Part shown: piece by piece, positions 16,956 through 25,407 of the stretch | Numbering within the stretch: position 1 is the stretch's first letter | Layout of the letters: each line of letters starts with the position of its first letter | NCBI GenBank assembly: GCA_963540505.1 | Contig: CAUTMV010000007.1 | Span: 1-64,000, forward strand | DNA length: 64,000 nucleotides | Direction: 5' to 3' | DNA from: Wolinella sp963540505 | GTDB taxonomy: Bacteria > Campylobacterota > Campylobacteria > Campylobacterales > Helicobacteraceae | Translations under genes and position numbers: made by a program | The notes under the pieces: model-generated | The model's input: only the letters and a program-made list of their open reading frames with translations | Databases searched by the model: none | Told to the model about the DNA's origin: nothing

Positions 16956-18202
16956 ATTACGCGCTAGAGAGTAACGACAGAGAGGTTTTTGAGCTAATCA
17001 ATAAGGAGTTTGCACGCCAAAATAGCCATCTGGAGATGATTGCGAGCGAGAATTTTACTTTCCCTGCAGTCATGGAAGCCATGGGGAGTGTGCTCACGAA
17101 CAAATACGCCGAGGGCTATCCATATAAGCGATATTACGGCGGTTGCGAGTTTGTTGATCAGATTGAAGAGATCGCCATTACGCGCGCTAAAAAGCTCTTT
17201 AAGTGCGACTTCGCAAACGTCCAGCCTCATTCGGGCAGTCAAGCCAATAGCGCGGTTTATGCGGCTTTACTTAAGCCAAATGATCGGATTTTGGGCATGG
17301 ATTTGAGTCACGGCGGACACCTCACCCATGGCGCAAAGGTTAGCACGAGCGGGCAAATCTATCAGAGCTTCTCTTATGGCGTGGAGCTTGATGGCTGGAT
17401 TGATTATGATAAAGTGGCGCAAATTGCGCAAATCGTAAAGCCAAACATCATCGTCTGCGGATTTAGTGCCTATGCGAGGGAGCTGGATTTTAAGCGATTT
17501 AGAGAGATTGCCGATAGCGTGGGCGCGCTGCTTTTAGGCGATGTAGCACATGTGGCGGGGCTTGTGGTAGCGGGCGAATATCCCGATCCTTTCCCGCATT
17601 GTCACGTAGTTACGACCACGACGCACAAGACGCTCCGAGGTCCGCGCGGAGGCATGATTCTCACTAATGACGAGGAGCTGGCGAAAAAGATTGACAAAGC
17701 AATCTTCCCGGGGATCCAAGGCGGACCGCTCATGCATATCATTGCTGCTAAAGCCGTAGGATTCGCCGAGAATCTCAAACCCGAATGGAAACTCTATGCC
17801 AAGCAGATTAAAGCCAACGCTAAAGTGCTCGCGCGCGTGCTGCTTGAGCGCGGATACAGCCTGGTGAGCGGTGGGACGGATAATCACCTCGTGCTTGTTT
17901 CGCTCCTTGATAGGGATTTTAGCGGCAAAGACGCGGATAAGGCTCTAGGCGATGCGGGAATCACGGTCAATAAAAATACCGTCCCAGGCGAGAAGCGCAG
18001 TCCATTTATCACGAGTGGCGTGAGAATCGGCACGCCTGCACTCACTGCGCGGGGCATGAAAGAAGCGGAATTTGAATTTATCACTAACAAAATCGCTGAT
18101 GTGCTAGATGAGGTGAATAATTCACAAAAGCACGCCAAAATCAAGCAGGAGATCGCGGAGTTTGCAGCTCGATTCCCCGTGTATGATCGGGCGATTTTTT
18201 AG
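16952..18202 (+). CDS. glyA: Serine hydroxymethyltransferase
   Basis: A 416-residue PLP enzyme that interconverts serine and glycine while loading THF with a one-carbon unit. The PLP-lysine lies in VVTTTTHKTLRGPRGG near residue 225. The N-terminal MIASENFTFPAVMEAMGS and the folate/substrate YAEGYPYKRYYGGCE segments are intact, and it ends in the usual short C-terminal domain. The ATG overlaps the lysS stop. It supplies the folate pool also served by the cyclo-ligase at 10745. Confidence 0.97.
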   Translation: MNYALESNDREVFELINKEFARQNSHLEMIASENFTFPAVMEAMGSVLTNKYAEGYPYKRYYGGCEFVDQIEEIAITRAKKLFKCDFANVQPHSGSQANSAVYAALLKPNDRILGMDLSHGGHLTHGAKVSTSGQIYQSFSYGVELDGWIDYDKVAQIAQIVKPNIIVCGFSAYARELDFKRFREIADSVGALLLGDVAHVAGLVVAGEYPDPFPHCHVVTTTTHKTLRGPRGGMILTNDEELAKKIDKAIFPGIQGGPLMHIIAAKAVGFAENLKPEWKLYAKQIKANAKVLARVLLERGYSLVSGGTDNHLVLVSLLDRDFSGKDADKALGDAGITVNKNTVPGEKRSPFITSGVRIGTPALTARGMKEAEFEFITNKIADVLDEVNNSQKHAKIKQEIAEFAARFPVYDRAIF

Positions 18203-18235
18203 GATATTTGGAGGTATTACTTAGATTCTGAAGAA

Positions 18236-18244
18236 GGGGGGGGG
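18236..18244. repeat. G9 tract forming the ribosome-binding site of the DUF1882 gene
   Basis: Nine G lie three bases before the ATG at 18248 and form the only Shine-Dalgarno-like sequence for this gene. A change in tract length would alter spacing to either possible ATG (18248 or 18260) but would not shift the reading frame. Confidence 0.6.
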
Positions 18245-18247
18245 AGC

Positions 18248-18793
18248 ATGGTAAGCGACATGGAGCTTAAGCTCATTAAGATGATCGAAAGTCACTACTG
18301 GCGCAGGTGTGAGGGAATCGGGCAGAAAGTGCTCTTTAACGGGCGCACGTTTTATAACAAATACGAGCGCGTCGATGCCCCGCTCACGCGCACTCTCATT
18401 CAACAGCATCTAAAGGGCGAAATCTCCATCTCCCACTCACTTATTAACGAGCGCGATCATGTCGAGAATATCGTGATTGATTACAACGGTCGCAGTGCTG
18501 AACGCTTTTGGCACCGTGCGCAACTACTGCTCCGCGAGGAGGGGTTTATGAATTTTACCGCTTATAATTCGCGCACTCCGGGTCGCCTACACCTCTATAT
18601 TCACAAGGGACATACAACTTTGCAAGAAGCCTATCAGCTCGGCAAGACCCTCTCTATGAAGCTGTCGCAAAAAATGCCGACTGAGTGGAGAATGTTCCCC
18701 AACCAAGAGCTACCGCGGGATTTTAATATTTTGGCGATTCCCTATGGCGTGTATGCTAAGGAGCGAGGTTCGTCATGGGCGAAATACATGTAG
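18248..18793 (+). CDS. DUF1882 family protein
   Basis: A 181-residue protein of the Campylobacterota-restricted DUF1882 family, placed directly after lysS-glyA as in H. pylori. It has no signal peptide or membrane segment. The segment RTPGRLHLYIHKG (about 116-128), followed by WRMFPNQELPRDFNILAIP, recalls archaeo-eukaryotic primase-like folds (a short histidine strand then a basic helix). That resemblance is my inference and no activity is established. The start may be the ATG at 18248 or the in-frame ATG at 18260. Confidence 0.8.
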   Translation: MVSDMELKLIKMIESHYWRRCEGIGQKVLFNGRTFYNKYERVDAPLTRTLIQQHLKGEISISHSLINERDHVENIVIDYNGRSAERFWHRAQLLLREEGFMNFTAYNSRTPGRLHLYIHKGHTTLQEAYQLGKTLSMKLSQKMPTEWRMFPNQELPRDFNILAIPYGVYAKERGSSWAKYM

Positions 18794-18835
18794 CACCAAA
18801 GGATTGTAAAATCTCACAAAAAATGAGGAGAAAAT

Positions 18836-19672
18836 ATGGATGACAGAAGAGATCTTGATGACCTGCTAATAAGCGATGAAGAGGCGCTAAAATCGACACA
18901 ATCCAAGAAGATGGTGCTCATCGTCGCTGCGGCTGCGGTGCTTTTTGCTATGGTGATATTTTCCGTGTATGCGCTCACACGCGAAGAGGAGCAGACACAG
19001 CGGATCATTCCAAGCACGCCTGCAGATAGAATGGAAAAAGCACAGGAGGGGCAATTAGATGGCGCAAAAAGCGAGAGCGAGCAGCGATTCCAGCAGGTGC
19101 CTCTGCAAAAAGAGGAGCTAAGCAGCGACGATAAATTTGAACGGATTGTGCGCGAAATCAAGGCGCGACAAAGCGCAGCCAATGCAACCCTCCCCACGCC
19201 TCCAAGCGAAGAGAAAAACATAAAAACTCCCCCGCCTCCAAGCGAAAAACCCGCTCCAAAACCCAGCGTCGCGCCTAAGCCTAAACCTACCCCCGCACCT
19301 AAACCTGCGCCAAAACCCGCTCAAGCGGATAAAAACAAAAAACAGCCTACCAAAGAGGCAAGCAAAAAACCCGGTGCAGCCGAGCCTTTCAAAAATGTCG
19401 CAACCACTCCGCAAAAAAGCGAGAAAAGCGCACTTCCCAAAGGCTACTACGTGCAGGTAGGGTCGTTTGCCAACTTTTCGCCCACAGGGTCGTTTGCCAA
19501 AAAGATTGAAGAGCACCGATTCGCCTACAAAACGCAAAAAGAGACCCTCTCGGGCAGAGATATGATTCGTGTGCTTATCGGTCCTTACGCGAGCCGTGCG
19601 GAAGCAAATAACGCACTTGAGATAATCAAGGAAAAAATCGAGCCGAAATCCTTTATCAAGCAGGTGCAGTAG
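18836..19672 (+). CDS. SPOR-domain membrane protein
   Basis: A 278-residue bitopic protein with a short acidic cytoplasmic tail, one membrane helix (about 25-46) and a charged region. A Lys/Pro/Ala-rich linker (about 133-170, repeated PKP/APKP units) then spans the periplasm. A C-terminal SPOR domain (about 202-278) begins with YYVQVGSF. SPOR domains bind glycan strands stripped of peptide stems at division sites, so a role in cell division or wall remodelling is likely. It has its own ribosome site (GAGGAG), a TAAAAT box 25 bp upstream of its ATG, and lies 42 bp after the DUF1882 gene. Confidence 0.88.
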   Translation: MDDRRDLDDLLISDEEALKSTQSKKMVLIVAAAAVLFAMVIFSVYALTREEEQTQRIIPSTPADRMEKAQEGQLDGAKSESEQRFQQVPLQKEELSSDDKFERIVREIKARQSAANATLPTPPSEEKNIKTPPPPSEKPAPKPSVAPKPKPTPAPKPAPKPAQADKNKKQPTKEASKKPGAAEPFKNVATTPQKSEKSALPKGYYVQVGSFANFSPTGSFAKKIEEHRFAYKTQKETLSGRDMIRVLIGPYASRAEANNALEIIKEKIEPKSFIKQVQ

Positions 19673-19701
19673 AGCTAAGGATTCTCGCGATTTAACTTTT
19701 T

Positions 19702-19752
19702 GAGTGAGGGTGAGCCTTTTGCGGGAATCGCTCTCACTTTTGAGCTTTTTTA
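19702..19752 (+). terminator. Possible intrinsic terminator after the SPOR gene
   Basis: GAGTGAGGGTGAGC and GCTCTCACTTTTGAGC can pair imperfectly (AGTGAG with CTCACT, AGC with GCT), and six T follow. The stem is bulged, so this is only a candidate. Confidence 0.3.
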
Positions 19753-19933
19753 TCTATGACATTTAAGGATTATCCACTTCAAAAATTTCACACAAATGAA
19801 CACAAAAATAAGCCAAAATTAAAATAATCATTCTTAAAATTGTCCTGCGCGTGTATTCCGTATGCTTCCTCTGCACTTGCGATGTGTAAAACCGCTGGGA
19901 ATCCCGCGCTCAATACCATTTAAAGGATCTGTT

Positions 19934-20656
19934 ATGTCTTACCGGTTTAAGGTCTCTCTCTTTGTGCTTGGACTGTTTAGTGCGCTTTATGCGATGCCTA
20001 CGATGTTCCAAAGCGTGGAATCCGAACAAGCAACGCTATTGCAAAAAGGCGATGAGAAACCCTATTGTCCAAATTGCGGAATGAATTTGGTGAAATTCTT
20101 CAAAACAAGCCACGCAGCGCGTCTGAAAAATGGCGAAGTAAGGCAATATTGCAGTTTGCACTGCCTTGTTGATGAGCGCATGGAGGGCTACCTTAAAGAT
20201 AAGGAAAATCTCATTGACCAAATTCTTGTCGTGGATACCAAATCACTAGAGCTCATCAATGCAAAAGAGGCAACCTATGTCATAGGGAGCGATCGCCCCG
20301 CGACGATGAGTCGTCAAAGCGAATATGCATTCAAGAATCGTGCCGATGCGCAGGAATTCGTCAAAGCTTACGGGGGCGAAATGATGGACTTTGCAAAAGC
20401 TTACGCACTCAAAAAAGCAGAGCATGAGGCGGACAAAGAGATGATTCGCAAAAAAAGAGAAGTCAAACTCTACCCCAAAGCGGAGAAAGTCTACAAGGAA
20501 TCATGTGACAAGCAGGCACTCTCCAACCTCCACGTGCACACGATTGCCGAACTAAAAGCCCACCTCATACAGAGCGATGTCTGCAAAAAGGTCGATGAGG
20601 GTCTCGCACAAGCTCTAGCCATCTATATCTGGGATAAGCGATACACTGCGCGCTAA
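19934..20656 (+). CDS. NosL-like periplasmic protein
   Basis: A 240-residue protein with a signal peptide (about 1-20, ending ALYA) and a NosL-type metal site CPNCGMNLVKF near 46-56, followed by EVRQYCSLHC. NosL proteins carry copper to nitrous oxide reductase; related free-standing proteins in Campylobacterota have less certain roles. The C-terminal 70 residues form a second region with two cysteines and an ALAIYIWDKRY ending. That recalls a cytochrome-c-like fold lacking the CXXCH haem site. The ATG at 19934 has AAGGAT upstream. No nos genes are adjacent. Confidence 0.75.
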   Translation: MSYRFKVSLFVLGLFSALYAMPTMFQSVESEQATLLQKGDEKPYCPNCGMNLVKFFKTSHAARLKNGEVRQYCSLHCLVDERMEGYLKDKENLIDQILVVDTKSLELINAKEATYVIGSDRPATMSRQSEYAFKNRADAQEFVKAYGGEMMDFAKAYALKKAEHEADKEMIRKKREVKLYPKAEKVYKESCDKQALSNLHVHTIAELKAHLIQSDVCKKVDEGLAQALAIYIWDKRYTAR

Positions 20657-21075
20657 GATTAGGCTATTTTGACGCTCATTTACCACCCCTTTAAGCCCCG
20701 CGATAAAAGCGGGGAATCGGCACACTCCGCACTTATAGAGCAGGTGCGATTCCTGCGGGTGGGTGAGCGAGTTTGGATCGCTACGATGAACCCACTGCAC
20801 AAATGCGAGAATCGGCGCGGCTTTCTTGCGAAATCCTCGCAAAACTTCTAAACCTAGCCAGACGGAGAACCACTGATAAGTGTTTACGCGAGGAGTAGCG
20901 TGAGCACAAAAACACCCTCACAAAAGCGCACAAACAGAAGCGCTCCAAAATAAAAACCTCCCCGGCAAACCCGCAGCGCGCGCTCGCACGGGAAACACGG
21001 GCTTTTGCATTGACATACCCTGCTCTTTGTCAATATAATGACAACCTTTCGTAACTCCATATCTCAGGGGCATTC
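20657..21075. other. 419-bp intergenic region before ilvB
   Basis: I see no convincing gene here. A 60-codon open frame (20669-20851, TTG start, no ribosome site) has no recognisable family pattern. A perfect GC-rich hairpin, CCCCGC(gataaaa)GCGGGG, lies at about 20697-20714 but without a T-run. The last 70 bp hold the ilvB promoter. The rest could be a decayed gene or an untranslated leader. Confidence 0.45.
21010..21039 (+). promoter_or_regulatory. Sigma-70 promoter of ilvB with an inverted repeat
   Basis: The -35 TTGACA (21010-21015) and -10 TATAAT (21034-21039) are both consensus, 18 bp apart. TTGACA and TGTCAA (21028-21033) are inverted arms 12 bp apart inside the core promoter, a possible operator. 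The transcript would have only about a 30-base leader, too short for a classic attenuator. Confidence 0.7.
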
Positions 21076-22764
21076 ATGAAGATAAACGGCTCTCTCATGG
21101 TTGTTGAAGCCTTTAAAAATGAAGGCGTGAAGGTAGTTTTTGGCTATCCGGGCGGAGCGATTATGAATGTCTATGATGAGATTTATAAGCAGACACACTT
21201 CAGACATATTCTCACGCGCCATGAGCAAGCCGCAATCCACGCCGCAGATGGCTATGCGCGCGCGAGCGGCGAAGTGGGCGTGGCGATCATCACGAGCGGT
21301 CCGGGCTTCACCAACGCCATCACGGGAATCGCAACGGCTTATACAGACTCGATTCCCATGGTAATCTTGAGCGGACAAGTCCCAATCACGCTTATCGGCA
21401 CGGACGCGTTTCAGGAGATTGACGCGGTGGGAATCTCGCGCCCCTGCACGAAACATAACTACCTTGTGCGGGATATTAAGGAGCTTCCGCGGATCTTAAA
21501 AGAGGCATTTTATATCGCACGGAGCGGGCGTCCCGGGCCCGTGCATATCGACCTGCCTAAGGATATTAGCGCGAGCGTAGGGGATTTTATCTATCCGAGC
21601 GAAGTGAAGCTCAAAAGCTACAAACCCACCTACCGCGGGAATGCACGTCAAATCAAAAAGGCTGCAAAATCGATTAAAAGTGCGAAAAAGCCGCTTTTAT
21701 ACGTCGGTGGAGGGGCGATTAGCTCAAATGCCGGGAATCTTGTCCGCAATCTTGCGCACAAAACCCGTATCCCCGTTGTTGAGACACTCATGGCGCGGGG
21801 AATCATGGAGCATAACGATGAGCTGCTTTTAGGCATGGTGGGCATGCACGGAAGTTACGCGGCGAATATGGCGATGAGCGAGGCGGATTTGCTGATTTCG
21901 CTGGGTGCGCGCTTTGATGACCGCGTGACGGGCAAGCTCAGCGAATTCGCAAAATACGCGGAGATTATCCATATCGACATCGACCCCAGCAGTATTGGGA
22001 AGATTATCCCCGCGACCTACCCGATTGTGGGCGATATTAGCGAGGTGCTAAAGGAGCTTCTGCCCCTGCTTGAGGATGCGGAGGCAGGCACGACGCAGCC
22101 ATGGCTTTCGCATTTGGAGCGATACAAAAAGCTTCATCCGCTTGGCTATCGCGATTCAAAGACACTCATCAAACCGCAATGGGTAATCACGCGTATCGGC
22201 GAGCTCCTCGGGGATCGTGCGAATATCACGACGGACGTCGGGCAACATCAGATGTGGAGCGCGCAATTTTATCCATTCACGCGCGCGCGACAGCTCATCA
22301 CCAGCGGCGGGCTCGGGACAATGGGGTATGGATTCCCCGCGGCGATGGGCGTGAAGCTCGCAAAGCCCGATAAAATCTCGATTAATATCACGGGCGATGG
22401 CTCGATTCTTATGAATATTCAGGAGCTAATGACCGCGGTGGAGCGCAAGATTCCCGTGATTAACGTGATTTTGAATAACAATTACCTAGGCATGGTGCGC
22501 CAGTGGCAGACCTTTTTCTATGACAAACGCTACTCGGAGACCGACTTGAGCGCGCAGCCCGATTTTGTGAAACTCGCGGAATCCTTTGGCGGAATCGGCT
22601 TTAGGTGTGAGAGCAAAGCCGAATTTGATACGGCATTGCAAAAGGCTATAAAGGCGAATTGCGTGGCGATGATCGACGTGAAGGTCGATCGCATGGAGAA
22701 CGTCCTGCCTATGGTGCCAAGCGGCGGTTCGCTCTTTAATATGATGCTTGAGTATAAGGATTAG
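21076..22764 (+). CDS. ilvB: Acetolactate synthase large subunit
   Basis: A 562-residue thiamine-diphosphate enzyme that makes acetolactate (and acetohydroxybutyrate) for valine, leucine and isoleucine. An N-terminal TPP domain begins VFGYPGGAIMNVYD with the catalytic glutamate in TRHEQAA. A central FAD-binding domain follows, then a C-terminal TPP motif GDGSILMNIQELMTA...NNNYLGMV. It is followed 3 bp later by the small subunit gene. A strong promoter lies directly upstream. Confidence 0.97.
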   Translation: MKINGSLMVVEAFKNEGVKVVFGYPGGAIMNVYDEIYKQTHFRHILTRHEQAAIHAADGYARASGEVGVAIITSGPGFTNAITGIATAYTDSIPMVILSGQVPITLIGTDAFQEIDAVGISRPCTKHNYLVRDIKELPRILKEAFYIARSGRPGPVHIDLPKDISASVGDFIYPSEVKLKSYKPTYRGNARQIKKAAKSIKSAKKPLLYVGGGAISSNAGNLVRNLAHKTRIPVVETLMARGIMEHNDELLLGMVGMHGSYAANMAMSEADLLISLGARFDDRVTGKLSEFAKYAEIIHIDIDPSSIGKIIPATYPIVGDISEVLKELLPLLEDAEAGTTQPWLSHLERYKKLHPLGYRDSKTLIKPQWVITRIGELLGDRANITTDVGQHQMWSAQFYPFTRARQLITSGGLGTMGYGFPAAMGVKLAKPDKISINITGDGSILMNIQELMTAVERKIPVINVILNNNYLGMVRQWQTFFYDKRYSETDLSAQPDFVKLAESFGGIGFRCESKAEFDTALQKAIKANCVAMIDVKVDRMENVLPMVPSGGSLFNMMLEYKD

Positions 22765-22767
22765 GCG

Positions 22768-23238
22768 ATGGAGACCAAACGAATTATATCCGTTACGGTA
22801 ATCAACGAACATGGCGTGCTTTCGCGCATTTCCGGGCTTTTTGCAGGGCGCGGATACAACATAGAATCGCTCACGGTCGCGCCGATTCCCGACTCTGAGC
22901 TCTCGAGGATCACGATTGCCACTTCAGGGGATTCCCGCGTGCTGGAGCAGATTATCAAGCAACTCCACAAGCTAATCCCCGTCCTCACGGTCGTCGAGCA
23001 CAATGAGATGATCGAAAAAGAGATGGCGATGGTCAAGCTCCCGCTAGAGAGCAACCTCGCGGATCTTGAAGCACTCGCGCGCGCCTACCACGGGGAGATC
23101 GTGAGTGCCACGGATAAGCATGTCATCATCATGGCGATGGATAATCCCACGCGCCTCACCCATTTTCTCACCGCGCTCAAACGCTTCAATCCAAAGGACA
23201 TCGTCCGTAGCGGTATCGTCGCAATCGAGCGGACTTAA
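22768..23238 (+). CDS. ilvN: Acetolactate synthase small (regulatory) subunit
   Basis: A 156-residue subunit with an N-terminal ACT domain (ISVTVINEHGVLSRISGLFAGRGYNI), which binds valine for feedback inhibition, and the usual ALS_ss C-terminal domain ending VRSGIVAIER. It activates the large subunit encoded 3 bp upstream. The lpxD gene follows after 17 bp. The same ilvB-ilvN-lpxD order is known in Campylobacter jejuni. Confidence 0.96.
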   Translation: METKRIISVTVINEHGVLSRISGLFAGRGYNIESLTVAPIPDSELSRITIATSGDSRVLEQIIKQLHKLIPVLTVVEHNEMIEKEMAMVKLPLESNLADLEALARAYHGEIVSATDKHVIIMAMDNPTRLTHFLTALKRFNPKDIVRSGIVAIERT

Positions 23239-23255
23239 CGCACAAGGAAACGCCC

Positions 23256-24209
23256 ATGAAACTCTCCGAAATCATCAAATTTCTAAACCTCTCCTGCCCA
23301 ATTCCAAACGACATAGGGATCACGGGAATCGCCTCGCTTGAGTGCGCGAATCGCACTGAATTAAGCTTCATAGAGCAGGAGCGATACGCCCAAAATCTGG
23401 AGGGCTGCCAAGCAGGGGCGGTTTTGGTGCGTGATTCCCACGCTTCACTGCTTCCTAAAGGCGTGATTGCGCTTGTGAGTGAGAATCCTTACCTGGATAT
23501 GGCACGCCTCTCAAAGCTCTTTGCCAAGCCGCCTTTTGGACTAAGTAACGAACCGCCCGTGATTGCCAAAAGTGCGCAAATCGCGCCCAGTGCGACGATT
23601 AGTAACGGTGCGAGAATCGGCGAGGGGTGCGTGATTATGGCGGGTGCGGTCATCGGCGAGAATGTGCAGCTTGGGGAATCATGCCTCATCTACCCAAACG
23701 TCGTCATCTATCGCGATACCAAAATCGGGAATCGCGTCATTATCCACGCGGGTAGCGTGATTGGGAGTGATGGCTTTGGCTATGCGCACACCAAAACGGG
23801 CGAGCATATCAAAATCTATCACAACGGAATCGTCGTCCTCGAAGATGATGTCGAGCTCGGGGCGAATAACTGTATCGATCGGGCGGTTTTTGGACAGACA
23901 CGCATTAAGCGCGGAAGCAAGATTGATAACCTCGTGCAAATCGCCCATAATTGCGTGCTAGGCGAGCACTCTATTATCGTCTCTCAGGTCGGATTAGCCG
24001 GCTCGACGACTACGGGACGCAACGTGATTTTTGGCGGGCAAAGTGCGACAAGCGGACATCTGCACGTGGGAGATTTCACGACGATTGCAGCGCGTGGAGG
24101 CGTAACAAAAAGCATTCAAGGGGGCAAAACTTACGCAGGATTCCCGCTTATGGAGCATAAAGAGTGGCTAAGAATGCAAGGTGTGCTCAAGGGCTTGTTG
24201 AAAAAATAG
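23256..24209 (+). CDS. lpxD: UDP-3-O-acylglucosamine N-acyltransferase
   Basis: A 317-residue lipid A enzyme that adds the N-linked hydroxyacyl chain. An N-terminal uridine-binding domain (about 1-100) precedes a left-handed beta-helix of hexapeptide repeats (about 103-270). The catalytic histidine region (GFGYAHTKTGEHIKIYHNGIV) and QIAHNCVLGEH are present. AAGGAAA precedes the ATG. It is probably transcribed with ilvBN, linking amino acid and envelope genes by position only. Confidence 0.95.
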   Translation: MKLSEIIKFLNLSCPIPNDIGITGIASLECANRTELSFIEQERYAQNLEGCQAGAVLVRDSHASLLPKGVIALVSENPYLDMARLSKLFAKPPFGLSNEPPVIAKSAQIAPSATISNGARIGEGCVIMAGAVIGENVQLGESCLIYPNVVIYRDTKIGNRVIIHAGSVIGSDGFGYAHTKTGEHIKIYHNGIVVLEDDVELGANNCIDRAVFGQTRIKRGSKIDNLVQIAHNCVLGEHSIIVSQVGLAGSTTTGRNVIFGGQSATSGHLHVGDFTTIAARGGVTKSIQGGKTYAGFPLMEHKEWLRMQGVLKGLLKK

Positions 24210-24325
24210 CAGGAAAGCGCACGGGTAAGAATCGGCACACGGGTTTAGGGAGCACAGGATTCTTGCCTGCACAAATTTGGAGCGCATGAGCTTCAAAAAA
24301 TAATAAAATGGAGCGGCAGAGCCCC

Positions 24326-25246
24326 TTAGATTCCTCCGATAAAATGGTGTGCCAAATAGAGATACAGAGGCAAGAATGCGGCAAAAAGTAGTGAGCTAAC
24401 AAATACGGCGGCGGCGACTTGCTCGGGTTTGCAATCATACAACGCGGCTAGGCTTACATTATTGACCGCCATGGGGACGCAAAGTTGAAGAAAAAGTACT
24501 GTTTTTGTAAGAATCGAGAAAGGCAGAAGCGGAATAAGTAAAAGCGAAAGCAACGGCACAAATAGGAGCTTCCCGCCCACGCTCCATGAAAGTAGCGCGG
24601 GATTAATCTCTTTGGCGTGGATTCCGCACAGATATGTGCCAAGGAGGATTAGCTGAAGCACCAACGCGGCATATGCACCCATTTTGAGTGAATGATCAAA
24701 CGCGCTAGGAATCGCCGCCCCGCCCATGCTCCACAAAAGCGCGAAAATCGCCGCCCAGATAATGGGGAGCTTCACGATATTAAGGAGCGATTCCTTGAGG
24801 GAAAATTGCCCGCGCGAATAGAAATAAACCCCGATAATATAGACAAAAAAGGTATTTGCAATCGCAATGAGGCTCGCATGATAGAGTGCCTCTTCACCAT
24901 AGATCGCAAGCACGATCGGGAGCCCGATATTGCCCGTGTTACCAACGGTCGCATTCATGCTTAAAAGCGAGCGATCTCTTGGGTCGCTAAAGCTCAGATA
25001 GCCAAAAAACAGCACGATTCCCAGAGCCAAAAATGTGAGTGCCAGATAAGAGAGCGGAAGTGTAAGCGAGGAGTAATCAAAGGGCTTGCGCGTGAGCCCC
25101 CAAATCGTCAAAAACGGCTGCAACAAATAGATGGATACGATGGTGAGCGTGCGCTCGTGCAGCTGTGCGCCAAAGATCTGCTTCGCGCCAAATCCAAGCA
25201 ACACGAAAACATAGATCGCCACAATCGCCATGAGGGCTTGTGCCAT
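24326..25246 (-). CDS. AEC family transporter
   Basis: A 306-residue membrane protein with about ten hydrophobic segments in the 5+5 arrangement of auxin efflux carrier (AEC) proteins. It contains the typical NATVGNTGNIGLP segment near 93-105 and NTFFVYIIG in the first half. Bacterial AEC proteins export or exchange organic anions such as malate; the substrate here cannot be read from sequence. It is convergent with lpxD and divergent from ftsK, with its own extended -10. Confidence 0.88.
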   Translation of the reverse strand: MAQALMAIVAIYVFVLLGFGAKQIFGAQLHERTLTIVSIYLLQPFLTIWGLTRKPFDYSSLTLPLSYLALTFLALGIVLFFGYLSFSDPRDRSLLSMNATVGNTGNIGLPIVLAIYGEEALYHASLIAIANTFFVYIIGVYFYSRGQFSLKESLLNIVKLPIIWAAIFALLWSMGGAAIPSAFDHSLKMGAYAALVLQLILLGTYLCGIHAKEINPALLSWSVGGKLLFVPLLSLLLIPLLPFSILTKTVLFLQLCVPMAVNNVSLAALYDCKPEQVAAAVFVSSLLFAAFLPLYLYLAHHFIGGI

Positions 25247-25270
25247 GAGATTCCTAGAAGTTTTGTGTGG

Positions 25271-25276
25271 ATTATA
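25271..25276 (-). promoter_or_regulatory. Extended -10 box for the AEC transporter gene
   Basis: On the minus strand the sequence reads TGC-TATAAT, 25 bp before the ATG at 25246. Confidence 0.5.
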
Positions 25277-25312
25277 GCAACTATTTTAGGGGCGATACTA
25301 AAAAGGGGCATG

Positions 25313-25321
25313 TGTTATAAT
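25313..25321 (+). promoter_or_regulatory. Extended -10 box for ftsK
   Basis: TGTTATAAT on the plus strand. A start site about 7 bp downstream would give a short leader leading to the TAAGGA ribosome site at 25348-25353. Confidence 0.55.
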
Positions 25322-25407
25322 TTGCGCCACTTCTAAAAGCTTAGAATTAAGGAAACATCATCAAAGCAGAGTATCTATTCATCACAGCTAGCGCGATTCT
25401 TATCTTT

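Noticed and set aside
20669..20851. 60-codon open frame before ilvB
   Set aside because: TTG start, no ribosome site and no recognisable protein pattern; a 75-codon frame on the other strand covers the same bases.
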